Assembly: GCA_030018855.1 (NCBI GenBank)
Contig: JASEHG010000036.1
Span: 1-13,265 of the forward strand
DNA length: 13,265 nucleotides
Source of the DNA: Candidatus Brocadiaceae bacterium
Lineage (GTDB): Bacteria > Planctomycetota > Brocadiia > Brocadiales > Bathyanammoxibiaceae
Direction of reading: 5' to 3'
Numbering within the stretch: the first letter of the stretch is position 1; each line of letters starts with the position of its first letter. A model generated the notes under the pieces. That model did no database searches. It was not told the origin of the DNA and worked only from the letters and a program-made list of their open reading frames with translations. Below are positions 1 to 6,838 of this stretch, piece by piece. The translations under genes and the position numbers were made by a program.

Positions 1-1
1 C

Positions 2-337
2 AATGTAAAGGACCTCTACGGCGCGATCATCACCATAGGCTATGATACAAAGGTGGTGGAATTCAAGACGGCGAGCGAGGGCCCGCTCCTAAAGAAGGAC
101 GGCCAGCAGACCTCGTTTTTGTTCTCGAACAACACAAAGGCAGGCAGTGTGGACATATACATGACGCGCATCGGCGACGTCGGCGGCGTGGAAGGAACGG
201 ACAGCCTGTTCACCATCTCGTTCCAGGGAAAATCCAGCGGAGCGAGCGACCTGGTCATCAGGAGCCAGAAGCTCACGAATTTCAGCAGGGAGCAGGTCAA
301 GGCGGACGCCAAGGGGGCGAGGGTGGTGGTGAAATGA
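2..337 (+). CDS. C-terminal part of a cohesin-domain protein (5' truncated)
   Basis: The frame is open from the window edge to a TGA at 335-337, giving about 111 residues; the start lies outside the window. The visible part reads as a cohesin-type beta sandwich: a Leu-Tyr-Gly element, then Ile-Gly-Tyr-Asp followed by Val-Val-Glu-Phe (the usual YDpxVLEF strand), a Gly-Pro-Leu-Leu-Lys-Lys segment, a Ser-Phe-Leu-Phe strand, a Thr-Arg-Ile-Gly turn and a Leu-Phe-Thr-Ile-Ser-Phe strand. Such domains bind dockerins in cellulosomes, but in many environmental bacteria they sit at the C terminus of secretin/GspD-like or other exported proteins, which I think more likely. No dockerin is visible nearby. 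The family assignment comes from motif pattern only; the parent protein cannot be named. Confidence 0.6.
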   Translation, partial: NVKDLYGAIITIGYDTKVVEFKTASEGPLLKKDGQQTSFLFSNNTKAGSVDIYMTRIGDVGGVEGTDSLFTISFQGKSSGASDLVIRSQKLTNFSREQVKADAKGARVVVK

Positions 338-371
338 TGCAGAGGGTAAGACCCGATGCATCGGCGTATTT

Positions 372-421
372 AAATTTTAAATTTAAAATTTCCAATTTCC
401 AATTTACAATTACAATACAAT
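372..421. repeat. AT-rich palindrome followed by CCAATTT/ACAAT short repeats
   Basis: Positions 372-391 form a perfect 20-bp palindrome made only of A and T. It is followed by two copies of CCAATTT (392-405) and then ACAATT, ACAAT, ACAAT. The block lies between the end of the cohesin-type gene and the end of scpB, which converge here. It looks like an intergenic repeat element. A bidirectional terminator is possible, but there is no GC-rich stem. Confidence 0.5.
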
Positions 422-427
422 CTTTTC

Positions 428-456
428 TCTAACCCCTGGCCCCTAATCCCTAGTCT
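428..456. repeat. C-rich CCCCTAATCCCTAG repeat (TTAGGG-like on the other strand)
   Basis: This short run contains AACCCCTGG, CCCCTAATCCC and TAGTC. It closely resembles the sequence between tRNA-Arg and tRNA-Lys at 11524-11555, so it is probably a dispersed repeat family of this genome. It lies just past the scpB stop codon. Confidence 0.45.
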
Positions 457-469
457 ATATACTCCATCT

Positions 470-1174
470 CTAACTAGAGAGTTCTTGGGTCCTGGGGAGG
501 GCGCCAAGGGAGTCTAGACCAAAGTACTCCAGGAATCTCTTGGTGGTTCCGTAAAGGAGGGGTCGCCCCAGGCTCTCGTCTTTGCCCACAATCTTCACCA
601 ACCCTTTTTCTATAAGACTCCTGAGCATCTGGCTGGATTCTACGCCGCGAATGGCTTCAATGGTGGCGCGGAGGATGGGTTGCTTATAGGCTATAATAGC
701 CAGCGTTTCCAATGCGGCCGGGGAGAGCTTGCTCTCGGTATTCTTCTTTTCCAGGAGGCATATCCACTGGTGGTATTCTGGCTTGGATAGGAGTTGGTAA
801 CCCCCCGCAATCTCTTCCACCTGAAAGGCTCGCTGGGTGGATTCATACTCCTGGCGTAGCAGCTCAACCGCCCGTGAGACGCACCCCTTTTCAGCCCCCA
901 AAATCTCCACCAGCCTCTTCAGTGACAATGGCTGGTCAGTGGCAAAGAGTAGGGCCTCTACCAAGACCTTTATCTCATCTGGACCCTTTCCAGGGACCGG
1001 AGGCTCGTCTTGTACCATTGAGGTGTGGGGCTTACCGTTACCGCCGTTCTCTAGATGCTCGGCAGTGCTACCACCCGGATGCCCCTCCGCCTGAGTCGGA
1101 TTACTACCCTGTCCTTCCATTTCCTGCTGAGATAACGAAACAGCCTCTTCACTGGAATCACTATGGGTGGTCAT
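470..1174 (-). CDS. scpB: Segregation and condensation protein B (ScpB)
   Basis: ScpB is the winged-helix kleisin-interacting subunit that works with ScpA and SMC to condense and segregate the chromosome. The conserved part starts near residue 66 with Ile-Lys-Val-Leu-Val-Glu-Ala-Leu-Leu-Phe and runs through the two winged-helix domains, including the signature LAIIAYKQPI and IRGVES in the second half, and ends with the RPLLYGTTKRFLEYFGL element. Residues 1-65 are a Ser/Gly/Gln/Glu-rich, probably disordered extension that typical ScpB proteins lack. The ATG at 1174 is preferred because GAGGAG lies 8 bases upstream. The gene starts 12 bases after the TGA of the upstream exported-protein gene and the SD overlaps that stop, so the two are probably translationally coupled. 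scpA is not in the window. Confidence 0.93.
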   Translation of the reverse strand: MTTHSDSSEEAVSLSQQEMEGQGSNPTQAEGHPGGSTAEHLENGGNGKPHTSMVQDEPPVPGKGPDEIKVLVEALLFATDQPLSLKRLVEILGAEKGCVSRAVELLRQEYESTQRAFQVEEIAGGYQLLSKPEYHQWICLLEKKNTESKLSPAALETLAIIAYKQPILRATIEAIRGVESSQMLRSLIEKGLVKIVGKDESLGRPLLYGTTKRFLEYFGLDSLGALPRTQELSS

Positions 1175-1186
1175 AACTACTTCTCC

Positions 1187-1720
1187 TCATTCTTTAGGCG
1201 CAGCCACCCCGGATTTGAGTCTTATCTTGAAACTTGCTATCTCCTTAAAACCGTCCACTACAGTACCCTTGAAGGGCATAATCCCTCCGTTCTTAAAATC
1301 TATGATATGGAAAGACTCCTCTTTGATTACCCGTCCCCTACTATCATGGGTACTGAATACAAACTTTACTATACTATAATTTATACCTGTGTTATTTATC
1401 ATCTCCCCGTCAAACTGGGTAACAAAGGTATAGCTTCCTTGATGCACGGTAACGCCTCTGTGGGCAAAGCCCCCTTCAATAGCTACCCACTTCTCCTTTT
1501 TCCTCTTTTCCTCTGGAGGCGCCTCTGGGGTGGTAACCTCTGCCTTCTTCTTTTCTTCCTTCAACGGTTGTTCTGTAACCGGTGGTCCTGCTGGGGACTC
1601 TACAGCCCCTTTTTCTGTTTCCTCTACAGCGGGGGGCGCAGGAGGAGATTCTTTAGGCTCTTCTGCCAGGGATACCCCCTGGAAGAAGAGGAGGCAAAGG
1701 AGTAAAGACAAGGCTCTCAA
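1187..1720 (-). CDS. Exported proline-rich protein with a FxLYD/DUF3426-like C-terminal domain
   Basis: This 177-residue protein begins with a signal peptide (hydrophobic residues 3-17, likely cleavage after Ser-Leu-Ala near 19). A Pro/Glu/Lys-rich linker covers residues 20-78. The C-terminal domain (about 79-170) has the pattern Gly-Glu-Met-Ile-Asn-Asn-Thr-Gly, then a Val-Lys-Phe-Val-Phe strand, a Asp-Ser-Arg-Gly turn and a Pro-Phe-Lys-Gly segment, as in FxLYD or DUF3426-type immunoglobulin-like domains. The start is a TTG at 1718-1720, supported by a strong GGAGGTG seven bases upstream; no ATG serves. It precedes scpB by 12 bases. The function is unknown. The domain family is a pattern-based inference. 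Confidence 0.75.
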   Translation of the reverse strand: MRALSLLLCLLFFQGVSLAEEPKESPPAPPAVEETEKGAVESPAGPPVTEQPLKEEKKKAEVTTPEAPPEEKRKKEKWVAIEGGFAHRGVTVHQGSYTFVTQFDGEMINNTGINYSIVKFVFSTHDSRGRVIKEESFHIIDFKNGGIMPFKGTVVDGFKEIASFKIRLKSGVAAPKE

Positions 1721-1831
1721 GGTTTACACCTCCAAATCGGGTTTCGGTTTTTGGCCCTCAGGCATCGGTCTTCGGCTTCCAGATTGCCGTCAGCCAATGA
1801 CTGGCAGCCGATAACTGAATCTTAAGACGCA

Positions 1832-1860
1832 ACCATAACATATAATCCCCTACCTGTCAA
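1832..1860 (-). promoter_or_regulatory. Candidate sigma70 promoter for the exported-protein/scpB operon
   Basis: On the minus strand TTGACA (1860-1855) and TATGGT (1837-1832) are separated by 17 bases, and TGT immediately before the -10 resembles an extended -10 element. Transcription would begin near 1825, leaving a leader of about 105 bases before the TTG start. Confidence 0.55.
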
Positions 1861-1866
1861 ATAATT

Positions 1867-1942
1867 AGGTAACAGGTAACAGGTTACAGGTAATAGGTTA
1901 CAGGAAAAGAAATTTTTACCTGTCTCCTGTTACCTGATGCCT
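1867..1942. repeat. AGGTAAC heptamer tandem repeat with inverted copy
   Basis: Five near-identical 7-bp units (AGGTAAC, AGGTAAC, AGGTTAC, AGGTAAT, AGGTTAC) run from 1867 to 1901. An inverted copy follows: 1926-1936 is the exact reverse complement of 1873-1883, an 11-bp stem with a 42-base loop region. The inverted copy reaches into rsfS and supplies its stop codon. It could fold at the 3' end of the rsfS mRNA. Confidence 0.7.
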
Positions 1943-2307
1943 GTTTTTCCTGCCGCCTTAGCAGGATGACACTTTACCCTGGGGGCATCGCCCCAGAGGA
2001 GTTCCAGGTCATAAAAATGGCGGGCCTCTTTGTTGAAGAGGTGCATAATGACGTCGCCATAGTCAAGGAGTATCCACCTAGCCTCTCGGTAGCCCTCTAT
2101 TGCCAGCCTGGATAGACCCCGCTCCCTCGCCGCCTTCCCTATCTCATCAACGATGGCCTGGAGTTGCCGGGGATTTATACCACTACAGATGACAAAGAAC
2201 TCCGTAAAGAAAGTAAGCCTGCGCAGGTCAAGGATAACGATGTCCTCGGCCTTTTTATTATAGGCTATCTGGGCGAATAGCTGGGCGATTTCTTTAGGCT
2301 CTAACGT
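1930..2307 (-). CDS. rsfS: Ribosome silencing factor RsfS (Iojap family), apparent ACG start
   Basis: RsfS binds ribosomal protein uL14 and blocks joining of the 30S and 50S subunits when nutrients are scarce. Reading from an ACG at 2307-2305 gives 125 residues with family features in order: EPKEIAQLFAQIA, KKAEDIVILDLR, the FFVICSG strand, ARERGL, WILLDYGDVIMHLF and FYDLELLWGDAPRV. The length is usual. The frame contains no ATG, GTG or TTG before the conserved N terminus; the codon where Met is expected is ACG, preceded by GAGG eight bases upstream. The frame is open further upstream to a stop pair near 2375, with only ATT or ATA codons as alternatives. The last residues and the TAA stop fall within the AGGTAAC repeat. 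The gene follows hppA on the same strand by 127 bases and may be co-transcribed. Confidence 0.85.
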   Translation of the reverse strand, partial: TLEPKEIAQLFAQIAYNKKAEDIVILDLRRLTFFTEFFVICSGINPRQLQAIVDEIGKAARERGLSRLAIEGYREARWILLDYGDVIMHLFNKEARHFYDLELLWGDAPRVKCHPAKAAGKTGIR

Positions 2308-2332
2308 ACCTCTTACCTCGGAACTTAGAATA

Positions 2333-2369
2333 CAGAATTCAGGATATAGATAGAATATCCTGAATTCTG
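2333..2369. repeat. Perfect 15-bp inverted repeat between hppA and rsfS
   Basis: The arms 2333-2347 and 2355-2369 are perfect reverse complements, built around GAATTC and AGGATAT, with a 7-base loop. The hairpin sits upstream of rsfS on its strand, ending about 25 bases before the putative start. A related TGACTACTGAATTC segment occurs at 2419-2432. It could be an attenuating or stabilising mRNA hairpin, or merely a dispersed repeat. Confidence 0.7.
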
Positions 2370-2389
2370 ACTACTAACTACCTAGTATT

Positions 2390-2416
2390 GGGCGGACACG
2401 CAGGTCCACCCCTACA
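2390..2416. repeat. Small GC-rich hairpin (GGGCGGAC ... GTCCACCC)
   Basis: GGGCGGAC at 2390-2397 pairs with GTCCACCC at 2404-2411 with one G-T pair and a six-base loop. The following CCTAC makes it resemble the GTAGGGGCGG-type element at 9350-9376. It lies just past the hppA stop and could also help terminate or stabilise that transcript. Confidence 0.45.
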
Positions 2417-2434
2417 TCTGACTACTGAATTCTC

Positions 2435-4726
2435 CTACTGCAGATGCAAGATGGCAGATATCTTTGGTGAATAACTTACTACCACCCCAGCAAAGACTAT
2501 AGAGACTATAGCCATAAGTTTGACAAGGATGTTCAGGGAGGGGCCGGCGGTATCCTTAAACGGGTCACCCACTGTATCACCCACCACAGCTGCCTTATGG
2601 GCGGGAGAGCCCTTCCCACCGTGTGCCCCCCTCTCTATATACTTCTTTGCATTGTCCCAGGCACCCCCTGAGTTGGCCATGAATATGGCCAGTAGAAAAC
2701 CCGTAGCCAAGGACCCTACCAGAAGTCCCATCACGGCAGGGACTCCCAGGAGTAGGCCCACCGCCACAGGCATAAGTATGGCTAGCATGGCTGGGAGCAT
2801 CATCGCCCTCTGGGCACCACTAGTGCTGATGGCCACGCAGGCGGCATAGTCCGGCTTAGCCTTACCTTCCATAATACCCTTTATCTCGCGGAACTGCCTC
2901 CTGACCTCTTCCACCATCCTCTGGGCCGCTCTTCCCACAGCACGAATGGCCAGGGCACTAAAGACAAAGGATACCATGGCCCCTAACATGACACCCACCA
3001 ACACCTTGGGGTTCATCAGGGTTACGTTATAGTATTCCATAAAGTCTATAAAACTGGCCGTGTGTACGTCAACGGTGCGTCCTTTGAGGGTCAGCTTATC
3101 CACGCCGCTCCTTTCCAGGGCCACGTGGATCTCCCCTACATAGGCAGCCAGCAAGGCCATGGCGGTCAGGGCCGCCGAGCCGATGGCAAAACCCTTCCCG
3201 GTGGCCGCAGTGGTATTGCCCAGGGCGTCCAGCATCTCCGTCCTCTCCCTTACTTCTGGTGGGAGACCACTCATCTGGGCATTACCTCCTGCATTATCGG
3301 CCACAGGGCCGTAGGCATCGGTGGCCAGGGTTATCCCCAGGGTGGAGAGCATCCCCACGGCGGCAATGGCAATGCCATAGAGTCCTAACGTGAGGTTAGC
3401 AAATCCCCCTGCAAAGGTAAAGGCCAGCATAATCCCCAGGGTAATGGTAACACCCGCCATAGCAGTAGAGAGCATCCCGGCAGATATGCCAGAGAGGACT
3501 ACTGTGGCGGGGCCTGTTAGTGCGGAGGCAGCTATCTCCCTTGTGGGGGAATAGGCATCTGAGGTGTAATATTCCGTGATTCTACCAATGATTACCCCCG
3601 CAATAAGCCCCGAGGCGATAGAGCCCCAGAGGCCAAGGTGTTCGGGTACGAGGACATATATAAGCACGGCTGAGATGATTAGTATGAGGAAGGAACTCAG
3701 ATTGACCCCTCTACCAAAGGCCTGTAAGAGGGCCTTTTGTGAGACATCCTCGGGGGTCCTCACCACAAAGAAGCCTATTATGGATAGTATGATGCCCAGA
3801 CCTGCCAGTGACATGGGCAGGACTATGGCCTTAATCCCAAGGCCAGCAGTCACACCCAGGGCGTTGGCAGCCAGGATAGAACCATAATAGGACTCATAGA
3901 GGTCCGCACCCATGCCCGCTACGTCCCCAACGTTATCGCCCACATTATCTGCAATGACGGCAGGATTTCTGGGGTCATCTTCGGGGATGTTGGCCTCCAC
4001 CTTGCCTACCAGGTCTGCACCGACGTCGGCGGCCTTGGTGTAGATGCCACCCCCTACCCTGGCAAAGAGGGCCTGGAAGCTGGCGCCCATACCGAAACAG
4101 AGCATGCTCAGGACGATATGGTCAAGAGAGAGGTTAGTATAGTGGCGCAGGAAGAAGAACCATAGAGAAAGGTCTAAGAGGGCCAAACCCACTACCACCA
4201 GCCCCATAACGGCCCCACTATGGAGGGCCACCTGGAGGCCACGGTTAAGCGAGTGCCTCGCTGCCTCGGCAGTACGGGAACTGGCCTGGGTGGCAATCCG
4301 CATACCAAGAAAACCCGCCAACCCGGATAGAATCCCAGCGGACAGGAAACCGAAGGGGGCCAGCCTGGATTGTATATCAAGCACGAAGGCTAATATGGAT
4401 AACACAACGGCCATTAACAGGAAGACACCTGCCACTACCTTGTACTGTTGCCCCAGGTAGGCATAGGCCCCTTCCCTTACGTGGCCTGCTATCTCCACCA
4501 TGAGCTTGTTCCCCGGGGGAGAGGCCATAACCCCTCGGTAGTATTTGAAGGCGAATACCAATCCCATGAGGGCACCGAAGGGGGCAAGATACCACAGCTT
4601 CGGCAATTCCTCCGGGGAGGTCACGGTCCCGTGGGCAACCCCGGCAAAGGCACTCCCTAACCCGCCTAAGGCGGATAGCCCCACTACGGCCAGTAGCATC
4701 ATGGCAGACAACTTAAACTTTTGCAT
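2435..4726 (-). CDS. hppA: Membrane-bound, K+-dependent-type ion-pumping pyrophosphatase
   Basis: This polytopic enzyme couples pyrophosphate hydrolysis to H+ and/or Na+ transport. Counting from the alternative ATG at 4744 (769 residues): the substrate-binding GGGIYTKAADVGADLVGKVE (231-250) and DNVGDNVGDVAGMGADLYESY (266-286), then DAYGPVADNAGG (476-487), GNTTAATGKG (509-518), and a C-terminal GDTVGDPFKDTAGPS. Ala-513 and Gly-516, where K+-independent enzymes carry Lys and Thr, indicate the K+-dependent subfamily. Glu-284 in DLYESY is the position used by Na+-pumping and some bacterial H+-pumping members, so the ion is undecided. An N-terminal hydrophobic stretch with Ala-Phe-Ala resembles a signal peptide. 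The ATG at 4726 is preferred (AAGGA nine bases upstream); the one at 4744 has only a poor site. Confidence 0.95.
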   Translation of the reverse strand: MQKFKLSAMMLLAVVGLSALGGLGSAFAGVAHGTVTSPEELPKLWYLAPFGALMGLVFAFKYYRGVMASPPGNKLMVEIAGHVREGAYAYLGQQYKVVAGVFLLMAVVLSILAFVLDIQSRLAPFGFLSAGILSGLAGFLGMRIATQASSRTAEAARHSLNRGLQVALHSGAVMGLVVVGLALLDLSLWFFFLRHYTNLSLDHIVLSMLCFGMGASFQALFARVGGGIYTKAADVGADLVGKVEANIPEDDPRNPAVIADNVGDNVGDVAGMGADLYESYYGSILAANALGVTAGLGIKAIVLPMSLAGLGIILSIIGFFVVRTPEDVSQKALLQAFGRGVNLSSFLILIISAVLIYVLVPEHLGLWGSIASGLIAGVIIGRITEYYTSDAYSPTREIAASALTGPATVVLSGISAGMLSTAMAGVTITLGIMLAFTFAGGFANLTLGLYGIAIAAVGMLSTLGITLATDAYGPVADNAGGNAQMSGLPPEVRERTEMLDALGNTTAATGKGFAIGSAALTAMALLAAYVGEIHVALERSGVDKLTLKGRTVDVHTASFIDFMEYYNVTLMNPKVLVGVMLGAMVSFVFSALAIRAVGRAAQRMVEEVRRQFREIKGIMEGKAKPDYAACVAISTSGAQRAMMLPAMLAILMPVAVGLLLGVPAVMGLLVGSLATGFLLAIFMANSGGAWDNAKKYIERGAHGGKGSPAHKAAVVGDTVGDPFKDTAGPSLNILVKLMAIVSIVFAGVVVSYSPKISAILHLQ

Positions 4727-4875
4727 CCGTGCAAGTCCTTTCATAGCCTGTGCTTTGATTCTGTCTTGACATTGTAACCGCTTTAAAAAACTCCTGGTAC
4801 GAGGAAAATTGTGTTGAAATTCTCAGCCCAGTCTGGTTAACTATCGGGTCAGAGCTTTCCATAAAAGAGAGATAA

Positions 4876-4904
4876 CATCTAACAAAATCATACAAGCAAG
4901 TCAA
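4876..4904 (-). promoter_or_regulatory. Weak candidate promoter for hppA
   Basis: On the minus strand TTGACT (4904-4899) is followed after 17 bases by TAGATG (4881-4876). The -10 match is poor. It lies in the 203-base divergent gap between hppA and the radical SAM gene, in which I see no other clear site. Confidence 0.25.
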
Positions 4905-4929
4905 TAGCATATAGGGAGGGGTGGGTAGG

Positions 4930-6573
4930 ATGAAACTCTTTAGATTAGTAATACCAAAATTTCCCTACTTTAACGTCTACAGCAGGATAAAAATGCCTCC
5001 CAGGGGTGCTGTGGGCGTGGCGACCACGGTTACCTCCGTGGAGGGATTCAAGGTAGAAATAATAGACGAGAATAACTTTACTGGCCCACTGGACCATGGG
5101 CTTATTCAGAAGGAGCGTCCAGCAGACGTGGTAGGCCTTTATGGGGGACTTACTTCTACTATACCCAGGCTTTATAAGGTGGCCTCTGTTTATCAAGGCC
5201 TGGGGGTTCCTACGATAGCGGGGGGGAACCATATTAATGCCTGTGTGGAGGAGGCCCTATCCTCTGGTGTAGACGTGGTAGTCATGGGGGAGGGAGAACA
5301 TACCCTCCCTGAGGTAGTAGGGGCTATTTCTTCTGGAAAGGAACTCTCAACCGTCTCAGGAATATCCTTTGAGAAGGGAAGCAAGATTGTGTATACACCA
5401 AGGAAGGCACCCATCCAGGACCTTGACCGCCTCCCCTACCCCGACTTTAGCCTGATAAGGGACATGAAGACCCGCATAATGTTAATCCCCCTAGGGAGGA
5501 CCAGGGGGTGCAACTTTGTCTGTGAGTTTTGTGCCGTTAGCCAGCACCTAGGCCACACCAGGAGTAGCTCCCCGGGTTACGTAATGGAGGAGATAGTAAG
5601 GTCTGTAGAGAATGGCTACAAGAATTTCTTCGTCACGGACGATAACTTCGCCCAGGAGAGGGATAGCACGGCTGAACTCTGCAAGATGATTACAGAATAT
5701 AAACGAAAGACGGGACAGAGACTGTATTTCTCCGTACAGGTCAGGGCAGACGTGGCCAGGGACGTGGAACTCCTGGAGCTTATGAGGGAGGCGGGCGTGG
5801 AGATACTTTGCATAGGCTACGAGTCTCCCATTGAGGAAGACCTGAAGAACATGAAGAAGGGGCTCAATCTAAAGAAACTGGATGAATATACCCAGACCCT
5901 CAAGAGACACGGTTTTTACATCCACGGCATGTTCATACTGGGTTATCCTACCTTTAAGGATTCAAGGTGTAAGCTAAACATGTCTATATCGGAAAGGGTA
6001 GAGAGGTTCTGGCAGTTCATTAAAAGAAACGATATTGACACCGTCCAGATAGTAAAACCCGTTCCACTACCAGGGACGGGGCTGGAAAAGAAATTAAAGG
6101 AGGAGAACAGGCTTTATCCCATAAGCCTTGTGAATTACGACAAGTATGACGGGAACTGGTTGTGTTTTGAACCAGACTCAGACATAGACCGTGGGGATTT
6201 TATGTCCCAGACGGAGAGGATTGTGAAGAGATTTTACAACTTGTGGATGTTCCCTAAACTCCTCTACCAGGTACCCCTTTATCCTCTGGAAGTGGGAATA
6301 CGGTTTCTAGGCAAATTCTTTGGGGGGTTACTGAGAGGCAGGAAGATGCCCCTGGGAACCCTCCTTAAAAAGAGTCTTGCACATGCCAGGCGACAGAGTT
6401 GGAGGAAATTCAGGAACCTGCGGCTAAGATTGGGGGGTAGGATTATACTGGAGAAGTGGAGACAAGACTTTGCAAGGGAAGATTTCTTCGGCACTCTGGA
6501 GAAGGCAAGGGTGGAACTAAAGAAGACTGCCGCGTCCCGGGAGGTTACCGAAGTGGTAAAGTGTGCAGACTAA
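4930..6573 (+). CDS. Cobalamin-binding-type radical SAM protein
   Basis: The protein (547 residues from the ATG at 4930) has the B12-binding/radical SAM architecture. An N-terminal Rossmann-like half (about 1-150) contains DVVGLYGGLTST, the GVPTIAGGNH strand and VVMGEGEHTLPE. A radical SAM barrel (about 180-400) follows, with the cluster motif CNFVCEFC (Cys 194, 198, 201), the VTDDNF strand, and IGYESPIEEDLKNMKKG. The C-terminal about 150 residues are basic and unassigned. The cobalamin lower-ligand motif DxHxxG is not visible, as in many members. The family includes methyltransferases and ring-forming enzymes acting on lipids, hopanoids and antibiotics; the substrate here is unknown. The GTG at 4921 is the alternative start, but GGAGG is too close to it. 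It diverges from hppA. Confidence 0.88.
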   Translation: MKLFRLVIPKFPYFNVYSRIKMPPRGAVGVATTVTSVEGFKVEIIDENNFTGPLDHGLIQKERPADVVGLYGGLTSTIPRLYKVASVYQGLGVPTIAGGNHINACVEEALSSGVDVVVMGEGEHTLPEVVGAISSGKELSTVSGISFEKGSKIVYTPRKAPIQDLDRLPYPDFSLIRDMKTRIMLIPLGRTRGCNFVCEFCAVSQHLGHTRSSSPGYVMEEIVRSVENGYKNFFVTDDNFAQERDSTAELCKMITEYKRKTGQRLYFSVQVRADVARDVELLELMREAGVEILCIGYESPIEEDLKNMKKGLNLKKLDEYTQTLKRHGFYIHGMFILGYPTFKDSRCKLNMSISERVERFWQFIKRNDIDTVQIVKPVPLPGTGLEKKLKEENRLYPISLVNYDKYDGNWLCFEPDSDIDRGDFMSQTERIVKRFYNLWMFPKLLYQVPLYPLEVGIRFLGKFFGGLLRGRKMPLGTLLKKSLAHARRQSWRKFRNLRLRLGGRIILEKWRQDFAREDFFGTLEKARVELKKTAASREVTEVVKCAD

Positions 6574-6596
6574 AGGGTAAAAATTTCTTTGCCCTT
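6573..6596. terminator. Possible hairpin terminator between convergent genes
   Basis: A 9-bp stem (6573-6581 with 6588-6596, one G-U pair) and a six-base loop start at the last base of the radical SAM stop codon. The next gene on the minus strand ends at 6634, so the hairpin could serve both. There is no U-run after it on the plus strand. Confidence 0.3.
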
Positions 6597-6633
6597 AGCC
6601 CCTCCAGAGTGAATTGAAGAAACAGGCGGTTAA

Positions 6634-6789
6634 CTACTTCGCACCACGACTACGGTACCAGTAGATTCCGCCTACGACAAGCAACAACCCTACGACTATA
6701 ATAATAACCTTCCCGCTCAAGAAACCCTTCTTGGCAGGCGCTGCCTCAGCAAGAAACCACGCAAGGCTGTCTGGACTTAGAAAATCCAT
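6634..6789 (-). CDS. Small single-helix membrane protein (51 aa), copy 2 of a tandem pair
   Basis: The ATG at 6789-6787 follows AAAGGAGGG at a spacing of 6, a near-perfect ribosome binding site. The 51-residue product has a short N-terminal part (MDFLSPDSLAWFLAEAA), a Lys-Lys-Gly pair, a hydrophobic helix (about residues 28-43, Val/Ile/Leu/Gly-rich) and a basic tail Tyr-Trp-Tyr-Arg-Ser-Arg-Gly-Ala-Lys. It matches the gene 49 bases upstream in plan and in the Tyr-Trp-Tyr-Arg tail, so the two are paralogs. I do not recognise the family. Very small helical proteins of this kind are often accessory subunits of membrane complexes, but no partner is evident here. Confidence 0.75.
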   Translation of the reverse strand: MDFLSPDSLAWFLAEAAPAKKGFLSGKVIIIVVGLLLVVGGIYWYRSRGAK

Positions 6790-6838
6790 TGTATACCCTC
6801 CTTTCTTCTCCCAGAAAATTCAACAAATTGGGTAATTA

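Noticed and set aside
334..435. Short frame from ATGATG overlapping the TGA of the cohesin-type gene, as if a translationally coupled next gene
   Set aside because: It runs into the A/T palindrome after about ten codons and stops within 34; no recognisable product. It could be a remnant, but nothing supports it.
712..1176. Plus-strand frame of 154 codons opposite scpB
   Set aside because: It is the complement of a clear ScpB protein and has no family features or ribosome binding site.
1163..1705. Plus-strand frame of 180 codons opposite the exported-protein gene
   Set aside because: It is a shadow: the minus-strand frame has a signal peptide, a strong ribosome binding site and a promoter.
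1867..1904. CRISPR-like array from regular AGGTAAC units
   Set aside because: Units are only 7 bp with no spacers, so it is a simple tandem repeat.
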